From contig CAVWLA010000001.1 of the NCBI GenBank assembly GCA_963755825.1, positions 1,612,001-1,676,000 of the forward strand: 64,000 nt of DNA, in the 5' to 3' direction. Every line of letters starts with the position of its first letter. Position 1 is the stretch's first letter. Origin of the DNA: DATBQN01 sp963755825. Its GTDB lineage: Bacteria; Acidobacteriota; Thermoanaerobaculia; Multivoradales; UBA5704. Positions 1-8,661 of the stretch are shown piece after piece. The notes below the pieces were generated by a model. The model made no database searches, was not told the DNA's origin, and saw only the letters and a program-made list of their open reading frames with translations. The translations under genes and the position numbers were made by a program.

Positions 1-3000
1 CCCCGACCTCGGCGCTGATGTCGGCCAACCAGCAGGTGCTCTTCTCGGCGAGCGCCATCAACACCTCGGACCAGACGATGATTCTCTACACCGACGACCC
101 CGCCGGCTTCGTCAACATGACGACCAACAGCGCCGGCTACTTCGGCCACGATCCGACCAAGCCCGGCGGGGTGTTCCACGTCATGGCGACCAGCGAGCGC
201 GGCGGCACACCGGCCTCGGCGCCGGTCACCGTCGTCGTGCTCGGCATCGTGCCGACTCCGATCACCGTGCTGCCGGGGACCTCGCGGCAGTTCTTCGGCC
301 AGCTCACCGGCAGCCAGCAGAGCCTCGCCTGGTCGACGACGGTGCCGGGGGCGACGATCGGCAGCGGCGGCCGGCTGCAGGTGCCCGCCGGCACCGCCGC
401 CGGCGCGTACACCGTCAAGGTGCAGACGGTCGGCAACCCGCTCGCCTCGGCGACCGCGGCGGTCGCCGTCGCCAGCTCCATCCCGGTCACCGGCGTCGCC
501 ATCTCGCCGGCGCGCTCGGTGATCGACTCGGCGCAGCAGGAGCACCTCGACGCCCTCGTCCTCGGTCAGGCCGGCGAGCCCAATCCCAACCAGGCGGTGA
601 CCTGGTCGGTGGCCGGCCCGGCGGCGGCGGCGGTCGACGCGAGCGGCCTCTTCACCGCCCCCGCCGTCCCCGGCGTCTACACGGTGACCGCGACGTCGCA
701 GGCGGACGGGTCGAAGTCCGCCACCGCGACGGTGACGGTCGGCGAGGACCTCATGGTCCTCCCCTCCTGGGCGAGCGTCGCGCCGGGCACCGCGATCGCC
801 TTCACGGCGGAGGTGACCGCCGGCGGCAGCCCGGCGGTGACCTGGAGCGTCGAGGAGGGGAGCGCCGGCGGCAGCATCTCGGCGGCCGGCCTCTACACGG
901 CGCCGGCGGCGGCCGGGGTGTACCACGTCCTCGCCGTCTCGACGGCCGGCGGCGAGGCCGTGCAGGGGATGGCGACGGTCGTCGTCGGCGCCAGCCCGGA
1001 GATCGCGGTGACCGTGGCGCCGGCCGCGGTGACGCTCGCGGCCGGCGGCATGCAGCGGTTCACAGCCGCCGTCCAGGGGTCGGCAGACACCGCCGTCGCC
1101 TGGACGGCCTCGGATGGCGCGATCGAACCGAGCGGCCTGTTCACCGCGCCGCCGTACTACGGCACGGTGACCATCACCGCCACCAGCCACGCCGACGGCC
1201 GGGTGCAGGGGGCGGCGACGGTGGTGGTCTCCGACGCCGCCTCAGGCCAGTCGTTCCAGTACGACGCCGACGGCAACCTCCTCGCCGACGGCAGCCGCAC
1301 CTACGAGTGGGACGCCGAGAACCACCTGACGGCGATCAACATCGGCACCCATCGCAGCGAGTTCGTCTATGACGGCCTCGGCCGGCGCGTGCTCATCACC
1401 GAGAAAGACAGCGGCGCGGTGACCAGCAGCCGGCGCTATCTCTGGATCGGCGACCAGATGGTCGAGGAGACCGACGCGCTCTCGGCGTCGTCCGTCGTGC
1501 CGCCGGGCTCGGGCGGCTCCTTCGAGGCGGCCGACTGCGGCCAGCTCGCCGGCTGGGCCTGGGATGCCACCCAGCCCGCCATCCCGCAGAGCGTCGACGT
1601 CTACGACGGCGCGACCAGGATCGCCACCGTCCTCGCCAACGCCTACCGGGCCGACTTGAAGGCGGCGGGGGTGGGCGGCGGCGCTCACGGCTTCACGCTG
1701 CCGACGCCGGCGGCGCTGAAGACCGGCGCCGCGCACACCGTCCAGGTGCTGCTCACCGCCACGGGGGCCTCGCTCGGCTCGCGGAGCGTCACCTGCGCGG
1801 CGCCCACCTTCGGCGGCTCGCTCGACATCGCCGACTGCACGCAGCTCGCCGGCTGGGCCTGGGACGCCAACCAGCCCAACGCGGCGCAGAACGTCGACGT
1901 CTACGACGGCGCGACCAAGGTCGCCACCGTCTACGCCAACATCTTCCGGCAGGATCTCTTGAACGCCCACATCGGCAACGGCGTCCACGGCTTCGCTCTT
2001 CCGGCACCGCCGGCTCTCAAGACCGGCGGCGCCCACACGGTGTCGCTCAAGGTGGGGGGCACCGCGATCGCCATCGGCACCGCCAAGTCGGTGACCTGCA
2101 CGGCCGCCAACCTCGGCGGCAGCCTCGACCAGGCGGCCTGCAACACCGTGCTCGGCTGGGCCTGGGACGCCAACCAGCCGAACACCGCGATCAACGTCGA
2201 CCTCTTCGACGCCGGCGTGCTCCTCGCCACGGTGCCGGCGAACGTCTTCCGGCAGGACCTGGTCAACGCCGGCATCGGCAACGGGATCCACGGCTTCGCC
2301 TACACGCCGCCGTTCGCCGTCAGCTCGTCGCACACGGTGACGGCGCGGCCGAGCGGCTCGTCGCTGGCGCTCAACGGCTCGCCGAAGAGCGTCGCCTGCG
2401 CCAGCGAGACGGTGCTCACCCAGTTCGTCCCCTACGGCATGGTGGTCAACGGCAACAAGTACTACTACTCGTTCGATCAGCTCGGCAGCGTGCGCGAGGT
2501 GACCGACCGCAACGGCACGGTGGTGTCGCGCTACGACTACGATCCGTTCGGCAGGCTGACCATCAACCAGGGGGCGCCGCCGCGCATCGCCTACGCCGGC
2601 TACCTCTACCACGCGGCGTCGGGGCTTGAGCTGACCGAGTTCCGCGCCTACGACCCCGATCTCGGACGCTGGGCGAGCCGCGACCCGCTCGAGCTCGGCG
2701 GCGGCCTCAACCCCTACTCCTACGTCGACGGCGACCCGGTCGACGCCGTCGATCCCTTCGGCCTCAAGAAGAAGTGCCGCGACCCCTTCGTGCCGCTGGC
2801 GCACCCCAAGCACCCCCTGATGGGCCCCAACGTCCCGCTCTGTGCCGGGCAGCCGCTCGGCAGATGCCCGCAGAAGGAGCCGCAGGGGCCGCCGAAGCCC
2901 CCCACGCCGAATCCCACCCCGTCACCGGCGCCGCCGGCGCCGCCCTGGGCTCCGTCCAACTGGCCGACGCCCTACGACTTCGACCCCCTCTGCCCGAAGC

Positions 3001-3191
3001 CCAAGGAGCCCTGGGACGATCCCTGCTTCGGCCAGGACGCCTGCGAGACGCCCTTCCCGATGTGCCTCAACTGCATCCGCAACATCGAGCACCCGGAGCT
3101 CGACGGCGAGGACCCCCACATCCCCGGCAGAGAGGAGGAGAAGCTGCCGCGCCTGCCGGTGCTCAGGCCCGCCTTCGTTCCGGGCGGCTAG
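1..3191 (+). CDS. RHS repeat-associated core protein with Ig-like and GWAWD modules (5' end missing)
   Basis: The frame is open to base 1 and the first ATG is at 18, so the true start almost certainly lies upstream and the N-terminus is absent. Four Ig-like (BIG_2-type) modules run to about base 1240, then YD-repeat sequence (1255-1480). Next come three tandem ~98-residue modules, each with a GWAWD(A/T) signature and an HGF motif (about 1510-1795, 1810-2095, 2113-2397). The RHS core (DQLGSVREVTD, YDYDPFGR, then LGRW..RDP, ending DPFGL) lies at about 2455-2766. The last ~141 residues are Pro-rich with 8 Cys and match no toxin I recognise. RHS/YD proteins are large secreted or surface shells, often with variable C-terminal effectors. 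No immunity gene follows on the same strand. Family assignment is firm; role is unknown. Confidence 0.88.
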   Translation, partial: PTSALMSANQQVLFSASAINTSDQTMILYTDDPAGFVNMTTNSAGYFGHDPTKPGGVFHVMATSERGGTPASAPVTVVVLGIVPTPITVLPGTSRQFFGQLTGSQQSLAWSTTVPGATIGSGGRLQVPAGTAAGAYTVKVQTVGNPLASATAAVAVASSIPVTGVAISPARSVIDSAQQEHLDALVLGQAGEPNPNQAVTWSVAGPAAAAVDASGLFTAPAVPGVYTVTATSQADGSKSATATVTVGEDLMVLPSWASVAPGTAIAFTAEVTAGGSPAVTWSVEEGSAGGSISAAGLYTAPAAAGVYHVLAVSTAGGEAVQGMATVVVGASPEIAVTVAPAAVTLAAGGMQRFTAAVQGSADTAVAWTASDGAIEPSGLFTAPPYYGTVTITATSHADGRVQGAATVVVSDAASGQSFQYDADGNLLADGSRTYEWDAENHLTAINIGTHRSEFVYDGLGRRVLITEKDSGAVTSSRRYLWIGDQMVEETDALSASSVVPPGSGGSFEAADCGQLAGWAWDATQPAIPQSVDVYDGATRIATVLANAYRADLKAAGVGGGAHGFTLPTPAALKTGAAHTVQVLLTATGASLGSRSVTCAAPTFGGSLDIADCTQLAGWAWDANQPNAAQNVDVYDGATKVATVYANIFRQDLLNAHIGNGVHGFALPAPPALKTGGAHTVSLKVGGTAIAIGTAKSVTCTAANLGGSLDQAACNTVLGWAWDANQPNTAINVDLFDAGVLLATVPANVFRQDLVNAGIGNGIHGFAYTPPFAVSSSHTVTARPSGSSLALNGSPKSVACASETVLTQFVPYGMVVNGNKYYYSFDQLGSVREVTDRNGTVVSRYDYDPFGRLTINQGAPPRIAYAGYLYHAASGLELTEFRAYDPDLGRWASRDPLELGGGLNPYSYVDGDPVDAVDPFGLKKKCRDPFVPLAHPKHPLMGPNVPLCAGQPLGRCPQKEPQGPPKPPTPNPTPSPAPPAPPWAPSNWPTPYDFDPLCPKPKEPWDDPCFGQDACETPFPMCLNCIRNIEHPELDGEDPHIPGREEEKLPRLPVLRPAFVPGG

Positions 3192-3222
3192 AAGCCGGCA
3201 GATCCTGACCTGGCCGTGACGG

Positions 3223-3276
3223 GCCGGGCCGCTTCCGGCGGGCGCCGACGCCTGCCGGCGGCGGCCCGGCTTTTTT
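3223..3276 (+). terminator. Rho-independent terminator of the RHS gene
   Basis: A perfect 10-bp outer stem (GCCGGGCCGC at 3223-3232 with GCGGCCCGGC at 3261-3270) encloses an inner 10-bp stem with one G-T mismatch/wobble and a 4-nt loop, followed by six T. It starts 32 bp after the RHS stop and faces the convergent gene. Confidence 0.88.
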
Positions 3277-3297
3277 AACCCCGCGCGGGAGAGTCTC

Positions 3298-3750
3298 TTA
3301 GGGAGAGGGTGCCGCCGCCAGCCGGTCCGGCAGCAGGAAGCTGGCGCGGGCGAGGTCGGAGCGCAGGGTCTCCTCGCGGTAATAGGCGGCGAGGATCGAG
3401 GGCTGCCAGACGAAGAGGTCGGGGTTCGCCGCCGCGAAGTCCGCCCAGGAGACCGCGCCGGAAGGGCTCTCTTCGTCGGCGCGGCGCAGGCGCTCGTGGA
3501 TGAGGAAGAAGTAGGCCCAGGTGATGGTCTCGTGGTAGAGCCCGGCCTTGCCGAGGTGGGCGGCGAAGCGGCGGAGGCCGGCCACGAAGCGCTCCAGGGC
3601 GGCGGCGAGCGGCGCCTCGCGGAGCATGAGGAAGGCGAGGCGGATGTGGTCGCGGTGATGGAAGGCCGACTCGGGGAGCGCGCAGGCCTCGAAGGCGGCG
3701 AGGAAGGCGCCGTCGTCGAGGGGGCGCTCGGCAGCCGCGCCAGCGCTCAT
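3298..3750 (-). CDS. Conserved hypothetical protein with FHHRDHIRLAF motif
   Basis: The product is about 150 residues, mostly helical. The motif FHHRDHIRLAFLMLRE sits near its N-terminus, followed by KAGLYHETITWAYFFLIHER. I recognise this as a recurring uncharacterised bacterial family, but no function is known to me. The His-rich motif could bind a metal (inference). Three in-frame ATGs occur at 3804, 3777 and 3750, generated by a 27-nt tandem repeat. I chose 3750 because it lies downstream of the stop of the preceding gene (3767) and has GGGAGG 8 nt upstream. A start at 3804 would overlap that gene. It probably forms a two-gene unit with the preceding small gene. Confidence 0.7.
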   Translation of the reverse strand: MSAGAAAERPLDDGAFLAAFEACALPESAFHHRDHIRLAFLMLREAPLAAALERFVAGLRRFAAHLGKAGLYHETITWAYFFLIHERLRRADEESPSGAVSWADFAAANPDLFVWQPSILAAYYREETLRSDLARASFLLPDRLAAAPSP

Positions 3751-3804
3751 CGCGGCGGCCTCCCGACTAGCGCTCATCGCGCCGGCTTCCGGGCTGGCGC
3801 TCAT
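3735..3804 (-). repeat. 27-nt tandem repeat (about 2.6 copies) spanning a stop/start junction
   Basis: Read on the minus strand, ATGAGCGC(C/T) recurs at 3804, 3777 and 3750 with similar sequence between. The array encodes the C-terminal tail of the upstream gene in one frame and candidate starts of the downstream gene in another. A C-to-T difference in copy 2 creates the upstream gene's TAG stop (3767-3769). Confidence 0.85.
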
Positions 3805-4171
3805 CGCGCCGGCCTCCGCGCGAGGCCTTCGCCACTCGCGGCGGCTTCTTCGCTGCCGCGGCGGCGGTCCTGCCGGGCTGCCGCTCGCCGCCTCGGCTCC
3901 CCTCGATCAGCCGGTGGCTCGCTTCGGCGTCGAGGTCGAGCCCGTAGATGCGCTTGAGCTCGCCGATCCTCGCCAGGGTTCCCTCCGCGAACGGTGCCTT
4001 GCCGTCGAAGGCGTGGAGGACGATCCCCTCGAGCAGATCGCCGAGCGTCATGTCGAGCAGCTCGGCGAGCGCCTTCAGCACCTTGAGCAGCCGCTTCTCC
4101 ATCCGCACGCCGGTCTGCACCCGCTCGACGAGCAGGAGATCCGCCGCCGGCCGCGTCGTGTTCGCCGTCAT
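3767..4171 (-). CDS. Small protein, possible ribbon-helix-helix DNA-binding regulator
   Basis: The product is 134 residues from the ATG at 4171, which has GGAGGAG 6 nt upstream; the open frame extends further but without such a site. The core (TGVRMEKRLLKVLKALAELL, then DMTLGDLLEGIVLHAF) resembles ribbon-helix-helix proteins: a short strand followed by two helices. A segment like ELKRIYGLDLDAEASHRL follows, then a basic Ala/Lys/Arg tail that may contact nucleic acid. The tail runs into the 27-nt repeat and ends at a stop created by a repeat difference. Its 5' flank contains short inverted repeats, consistent with autoregulation (inference). The RHH assignment is from pattern only. Confidence 0.65.
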   Translation of the reverse strand: MTANTTRPAADLLLVERVQTGVRMEKRLLKVLKALAELLDMTLGDLLEGIVLHAFDGKAPFAEGTLARIGELKRIYGLDLDAEASHRLIEGSRGGERQPGRTAAAAAKKPPRVAKASRGGRRDERQPGSRRDER

Positions 4172-4179
4172 CGTTGGCT

Positions 4180-4240
4180 CCTCCGTAATGATCTGGATTC
4201 CGATACCTAGATCGCTGAAGATAAGCGTACCACGGTACAT
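4180..4240 (-). promoter_or_regulatory. AT-richer control region with inverted repeat
   Basis: This stretch is visibly less GC-rich than its surroundings and lies between two divergent genes. It contains GTACC-AC-GGTAC (4227-4238, 5-bp arms) and a CGAT...ATCG pair at 4201-4214. It is a candidate operator/promoter for the RHH-like gene; no clear -35/-10 pair could be fixed. Confidence 0.35.
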
Positions 4241-4319
4241 CGATGTGCGCGAGCCGCCCGCCTCGGCGCGCCGCCGCGGCACCTGCTAGCATCCCTCCCG
4301 CTCTGCCCAGGAGGTGTCC

Positions 4320-6383
4320 GTGATCCGACGCTCCCGCCTCGCCCTCGCCGCCGCCGGCGCGCTGCTCGCCGCCGCCCTCCCCGCGCTCGCCGCCTCGCGC
4401 CTGCTCACCCCCGACGACATCTACAACCTGCGCTCGGTGGGCGATCCGCAGGTGAGCCCCGACGGCCGCTTCGTCGCCTTCACCGTGACGCGCATGGACG
4501 CCAAGGAGGACGCTCAGGACACCGACGTCTGGATGGTGCCGACGCGCGGCGGCGAGGCCGAGCGGCTGACCGTCTCGCCGGCGAAGGAATTCTCGCCGCG
4601 CTGGAGCCCGGACGGCCGCTATCTCGCCTTCCTCTCCGTGCGCGAGGGCAAGAAGGTGCAGGTCTGGCTGCTCTCGCGCACCGGCGGCGAGGCGGTGCAG
4701 CTCACCGACTACAAGGCCGACGTCGAGGAGCTCGCCTGGTCGCCCGACGGCAAGCGCCTCGCTCTCGCCGTCGACGACGTCGACCCCGACGAGGCCAGCG
4801 CCGCCGACAACGCCGACACCGGCAGCCACGGCAAGGCGCGGCCGAAGCCGATCGTCATCGACCGCCGCCAGTTCAAGCGCGACGTCGACGGCTATCTGCG
4901 CGACCTCCACAAGCACCTCTACCTGGTCGACGTGGCGAGCCGCGAGAGCACCCAGCTCACCCGCGGCGCCTTCGACGACGGCGAGCCGGCCTGGTCGCCG
5001 GACGGGCGGTCGCTCGCCTTCACCAGCAACCGCACGCCCGACCCCGACGCCAACCAGAACACCGACATCTTCGTGCTGGCGCTCGAGCCGCGCGCCCCCG
5101 GCGGCTCCGCGGCGCCGCCGCGCGCCGTCACCACCTCGCCGGGCGCCGACTCCTCCCCCGCCTGGAGCCCGGACGGCCGCTCGCTCGTCTATCTCGCCGG
5201 CGGCGATCCCAAGGACATGTGGTACGGCACCAACGCCGTCGCCGTGGTGGCCGCCGCCGGCGGCGCGCCGCGCCTCCTCACCGGCGGCCTCGACAGGAAC
5301 GTCGAGAGCCCGCGCTTCACCGCCGACGGCGCCGGCGTCGTCTTCCTCCTCGAGGACGGCGGCAACCGCCACCTCGCCCGCGTGCCGGCGGCGGGCGGCG
5401 CCATCCGCCGCCTGCTCGCCGGCGAGCGCGATGTCGCGGCCTTCGATCTCGGCCCGCGCGGCGGCATCGCCCTCCTCGAGAGCCAGCCCGACCACCCCGA
5501 CGAGGTGTCGACTCTGGCGCCGGACGGCACTCTGTCGCGCCTCAGCCACGTCAACGACGCCTTCCTCGCCGGCATCCGCCTGGCGCCGGTCGAGCGGCTG
5601 CGGGTGAAGAGCGCCGACGGCACGCCGATCGACGCCTTCCTCACCCGGCCGCCGGACGCCGCGGCGGGCCGCCGGCTGCCGACCGTGCTGCGCATCCACG
5701 GCGGCCCGACCTCGCAGTTCTCGACCGGCTGGAGCCTCGAGTGGCAGCTCCTCGCGGCGCACGGCTACGCCGTCGTCGCCGCCAACCCGCGCGGCTCGAC
5801 CGGCTACGGGCGCGACTTCTCGCGCGCCATCTGGGCGGACTGGGGGCACAAGGACTTCGAGGACGTCATGGCGGCGGTCGACGGCGCCATCGCGGCGGGG
5901 GTCGCCGATCCCGATCGGCTGGGTGTCGGCGGCTGGAGCTATGGCGGCATCCTCACCGACCACGTGATCACCCAGACGGGGCGCTTCAAGGCGGCGACGA
6001 CCGGCGCCTCGGAGACCGACTACTTCGCCAACTATGGCACCGACCAGTACCAGTACGAGTGGGAGACCGAGCTGGGGCTGCCGTGGAAGACGCCCGAGCT
6101 GTGGATGAAGCTGTCGCCCTTCTTCCGCGTCGAGAAGATCACCACCCCGACCCTCATCCTCGGCGGCAGCGAGGACATGAACGTGCCGCTCTTGAACTCC
6201 GAGCAGCTCTACCAGGCGCTGAAGCGCCTCGGCCGCACCACCGAGCTGGTGATCTACCCCGGCGAGTCGCACGGCCTGCGCCGGCCGAGCTTCCTCAAGG
6301 ACCGCTACCAGCGCTACCTCGACTGGTACGACCGCTTCCTGCAGCCGGCGCCCGCCGCGCCGAAGAACGCGAGCGCCGGGTAG
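4320..6383 (+). CDS. Secreted S9-family prolyl oligopeptidase (dipeptidyl/acylaminoacyl peptidase-like)
   Basis: The product is 687 residues from the GTG at 4320, chosen because AGGAGG (4309-4314) lies 5 nt before it; the GTG at 4314 overlaps that site. A signal peptide (RRSRLALAAAGALLAAALPALA) suggests export. Residues ~25-400 form a beta-propeller with repeated WSPDGR motifs (TolB/WD-like). Residues ~430-680 form the alpha/beta-hydrolase domain. The catalytic triad is readable: Ser540 in GWSYGG, Asp619 in GGSEDMNV and His651 in GESHGL. S9 enzymes cleave short peptides, typically N-terminal dipeptides or acyl-amino acids, so peptide scavenging in the periplasm is likely. It is divergent from the RHH-like gene and apparently monocistronic. 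Confidence 0.93.
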   Translation: MIRRSRLALAAAGALLAAALPALAASRLLTPDDIYNLRSVGDPQVSPDGRFVAFTVTRMDAKEDAQDTDVWMVPTRGGEAERLTVSPAKEFSPRWSPDGRYLAFLSVREGKKVQVWLLSRTGGEAVQLTDYKADVEELAWSPDGKRLALAVDDVDPDEASAADNADTGSHGKARPKPIVIDRRQFKRDVDGYLRDLHKHLYLVDVASRESTQLTRGAFDDGEPAWSPDGRSLAFTSNRTPDPDANQNTDIFVLALEPRAPGGSAAPPRAVTTSPGADSSPAWSPDGRSLVYLAGGDPKDMWYGTNAVAVVAAAGGAPRLLTGGLDRNVESPRFTADGAGVVFLLEDGGNRHLARVPAAGGAIRRLLAGERDVAAFDLGPRGGIALLESQPDHPDEVSTLAPDGTLSRLSHVNDAFLAGIRLAPVERLRVKSADGTPIDAFLTRPPDAAAGRRLPTVLRIHGGPTSQFSTGWSLEWQLLAAHGYAVVAANPRGSTGYGRDFSRAIWADWGHKDFEDVMAAVDGAIAAGVADPDRLGVGGWSYGGILTDHVITQTGRFKAATTGASETDYFANYGTDQYQYEWETELGLPWKTPELWMKLSPFFRVEKITTPTLILGGSEDMNVPLLNSEQLYQALKRLGRTTELVIYPGESHGLRRPSFLKDRYQRYLDWYDRFLQPAPAAPKNASAG

Positions 6384-6402
6384 CCGCCTCCGCGAGGAGG
6401 TG

Positions 6403-6727
6403 CGTCGCCCCAGATCTTGTTGTACTCGACCTTGAGATAGCCGTTGTCGAGCGTGTGCGCGGCGCCGTAGGCGTTGGCGAGGGCGTCGGTTTTGCTGACG
6501 ATGTTGCCGAAGCGCTGGTAGCCCAGCCGCGGCGTCGTGCTGGTCGTCCACCAGACGGTATAGCCCGCCGGCGGGCTGCTCTGCAGCCAGGTCTTGTTGT
6601 CGTTGATCGCCGACTCGACGTAGCGCGCGATCGGGTGAGCCCCTGGCGGCTCCGCGCCGTCCACGGCGGCGCCGGCAGTCGTCCTGCCGGCTGCCGCCAG
6701 CGTAGAGAGAGAGGAGAGCGCCCGCTA
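6403..6727 (-). pseudogene. Orphan protein-coding fragment, unknown family
   Basis: On the minus strand a frame entering after a TAG (6727-6725) reads a hydrophobic Ala/Ser/Leu stretch like the end of a signal peptide. It is followed by ~75 residues with unusually many N, K, Y, W and I (AINDNKTWLQ, YTVWWTTSTT, LKVEYNKIWGD). That composition is unlike the Arg/Pro-rich shadows seen elsewhere and implies real coding ancestry. There is no plausible start with a ribosome site (a GTG at 6664 lies inside), and after ~6403 the frame runs into the antisense of the S9 gene. I do not recognise the family. It may be a decayed or truncated secreted-protein gene. Confidence 0.4.
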
Positions 6728-6759
6728 TCGAATTCCTGACCGCGCCCGCGCGGGCGAGA

Positions 6760-7632
6760 TCAGTTGCAGCGGGCGGCGCGCAGCGCCGACGGGGTGACGC
6801 CGAAGGCGCGGCGGAAGGCGGCGGTGAAGTGGCTGTGGCTGGAGTAGCCGAGGTCGAAGGCGAGGCCGGCGAGATCGCTGGCACCGTCGCCGACGAGCTC
6901 GATGGCGTGGCGCAGGCGGAGCTGGTTCAGGTAGGCGTGGAGGGTGCTGCCGGCGTGGCGGCGGAAAACGCGGCAGAGGTGGAAGGGCGAGACGCCGAGG
7001 GCGGTCGCCAGGTCGTCGAGCGACAGCGGCTCGCGGAAGTGCCGGCCCAGGTAGCCGCGCGCATCCTCGGCGAGATCGGCCTGTCGGCTGCCGGCGGCGC
7101 GCCGCGGCGAGCCGCCGGGATAGGTCGCCGCGATCACCTCGGCGACGAGCGCGATGGTCGACTCCTCGATGGCGAGCGGCCCGGCGGTGCCCGAGCGCAA
7201 GGCGCTGATGAGCTCGTGCTCGGCGAGGAAGGTCGCCGGCCGGCTCGGCGCGTGGCTGTGGCGGAAGGGCGACTCCGGGCGCTCGGCGACGGTGGGATCG
7301 AAGCGGCCGATCACCTCGGCCAGCAGCTCCGGGGCGAGCGCGAAGGAGTGGGTGCAGTCTCCCCGCTCGTCGACCTTGCCGCGGAAGTAGAGGTCGCTGC
7401 GGTTGAAGAAGGTGACCATGGTGGGATCGGCGACGAAGGGCTCGGCGCCGGCGTGCTGGATGCGGACGCTCAGGCGCGGAAAGACCAGGTAGTGGCGCTC
7501 CGGCAGGCCCGACTGGCGGAAGTGGGGGTGGTCGGGGCGGGCGTGGAAGATGCCGATGTTGATGAGCGAGCTGGCGAAGAGCACCCGGTTGAACTCGGGG
7601 ATCTCGTGGATGACGACGCTCGAATCGTTCAT
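6760..7632 (-). CDS. AraC-family transcriptional regulator
   Basis: The product is 290 residues. The C-terminal ~100 residues carry two helix-turn-helix motifs of the AraC/XylS type (SLDDLATALGVSPFHLCRVF, then LAFDLGYSSHSHFTAAFRRA ending in GVTPSALR). The N-terminal ~170 residues form a cupin-like sensing region (HARPDHPHFR..GLPERHYLVFPR). The ATG at 7632 has GAGG about 7 nt upstream. Its target and ligand cannot be read from the sequence; neighbours are unrelated. The 216-bp region up to the next divergent gene is a plausible shared promoter zone. Confidence 0.92.
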   Translation of the reverse strand: MNDSSVVIHEIPEFNRVLFASSLINIGIFHARPDHPHFRQSGLPERHYLVFPRLSVRIQHAGAEPFVADPTMVTFFNRSDLYFRGKVDERGDCTHSFALAPELLAEVIGRFDPTVAERPESPFRHSHAPSRPATFLAEHELISALRSGTAGPLAIEESTIALVAEVIAATYPGGSPRRAAGSRQADLAEDARGYLGRHFREPLSLDDLATALGVSPFHLCRVFRRHAGSTLHAYLNQLRLRHAIELVGDGASDLAGLAFDLGYSSHSHFTAAFRRAFGVTPSALRAARCN

Positions 7633-7848
7633 GCGGACCTCGTCTCCCCGGCGGCGGCGCTCGCCTCCTGCTCCGTGCCTACGGGCCTCGTACGTGCCGG
7701 CGCAGCGGCGGGTTGCAGCCTCACCTTAACCCATCGCGAGGTTTCGGGCTGTCACTTTCCTGCTCGGCGGTTAGGCGCCGCGCCCGCCGCGACCGTAGAA
7801 TAGGAGGCGCGGCCTGACCGGCGAGCCCCCGCGCGAGAGCCCCCCGAC

Positions 7849-8661
7849 GTGTACAACCAGTTCTACGGCTTCGGCGAAGCGCCGTTCAACATCACCCCCG
7901 ATCCGCGCTTCCTCTTCATGAGCGAGCGCCACCGCGAGGCGTTCAACCACATCCTCTTCGGCATCCGCGAGCGCAAGGGCTTCATCCAGCTCACCGGCGA
8001 GGTGGGGGCCGGCAAGACCACCGTCTGCCGCGCCATCCTCGAAGAGCTGGGTCCGAACGTGAAGACGGCGCTCGTCCTGAACCCCGTCCTCACCAGCAAC
8101 CAGCTGCTGAAGACCATCCTCCAGGAGCTCGGCCTGAAGCCGGCGCGGGCCGACCGCGTGGCCCAGCTCGAGATGCTCAACCGCTTCCTCCTCGAGCAGC
8201 TCGCCCTCGGCAACGACGTGGTGCTGCTGATCGACGAGGCGCAGGACTTAGAGCTCGAGCTCCTCGAGCAGATCCGCCTGCTCTCCAACCTCGAGACCGA
8301 CCAGCGCAAGCTTCTGCAGATCGTCCTCGTCGGCCAGCCCGAGCTGCGCGAGAAGCTCGACGACCGCCGCCTCCGCCAGCTCCGCCAGCGGATCACCGTG
8401 CGCTACCACCTGGCGCCGCTGTCGCGGCTGGAGACCGAGCGCTACATCCTCCACCGCCTGCACGTCGCCGGCGGCAACGGCCGGCCGGCGTTCAACCGCT
8501 GGGCCTACCGCTCGATCCACCGCTACTCGGGCGGCGTGCCGCGGCTGATCAACGCCGTCTGCGACAAGGCCCTCCTCTGCGGCTACGTCACCGGCGCCGA
8601 CCGCCTCTCGCAGGCGCACGTGCGGCGGGCCATCCGCGAGCTCGAGGGGAACTTCGCGTGA
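7849..8661 (+). CDS. exeA: ExeA/GspA-like AAA ATPase of the type II secretion accessory complex
   Basis: The product is 270 residues starting at GTG 7849 (VYNQFYGFGEAPFNITPDPRF, the classic ExeA opening). Walker A is GEVGAGKT at residues 50-57 and Walker B is VVLLIDEAQ near 124-132. A GQPELREKL segment and an arginine-finger region follow. ExeA works with ExeB/GspB in energy-dependent insertion of the type II secretin through peptidoglycan. The next gene overlaps its stop by 4 nt and encodes GspB, supporting the pairing. The protein lacks the peptidoglycan-binding C-terminal extension of full-length ExeA, so it corresponds to the short ATPase form. No secretin or pseudopilin genes are in the window. 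Confidence 0.9.
   Translation: MYNQFYGFGEAPFNITPDPRFLFMSERHREAFNHILFGIRERKGFIQLTGEVGAGKTTVCRAILEELGPNVKTALVLNPVLTSNQLLKTILQELGLKPARADRVAQLEMLNRFLLEQLALGNDVVLLIDEAQDLELELLEQIRLLSNLETDQRKLLQIVLVGQPELREKLDDRRLRQLRQRITVRYHLAPLSRLETERYILHRLHVAGGNGRPAFNRWAYRSIHRYSGGVPRLINAVCDKALLCGYVTGADRLSQAHVRRAIRELEGNFA

Noticed and set aside
1242..2813. Long minus-strand open frame opposite the RHS gene
   Set aside because: Composition is Val/Gly/Arg/Ala-rich without motifs and it is fully antisense to recognised RHS and GWAWD sequence.
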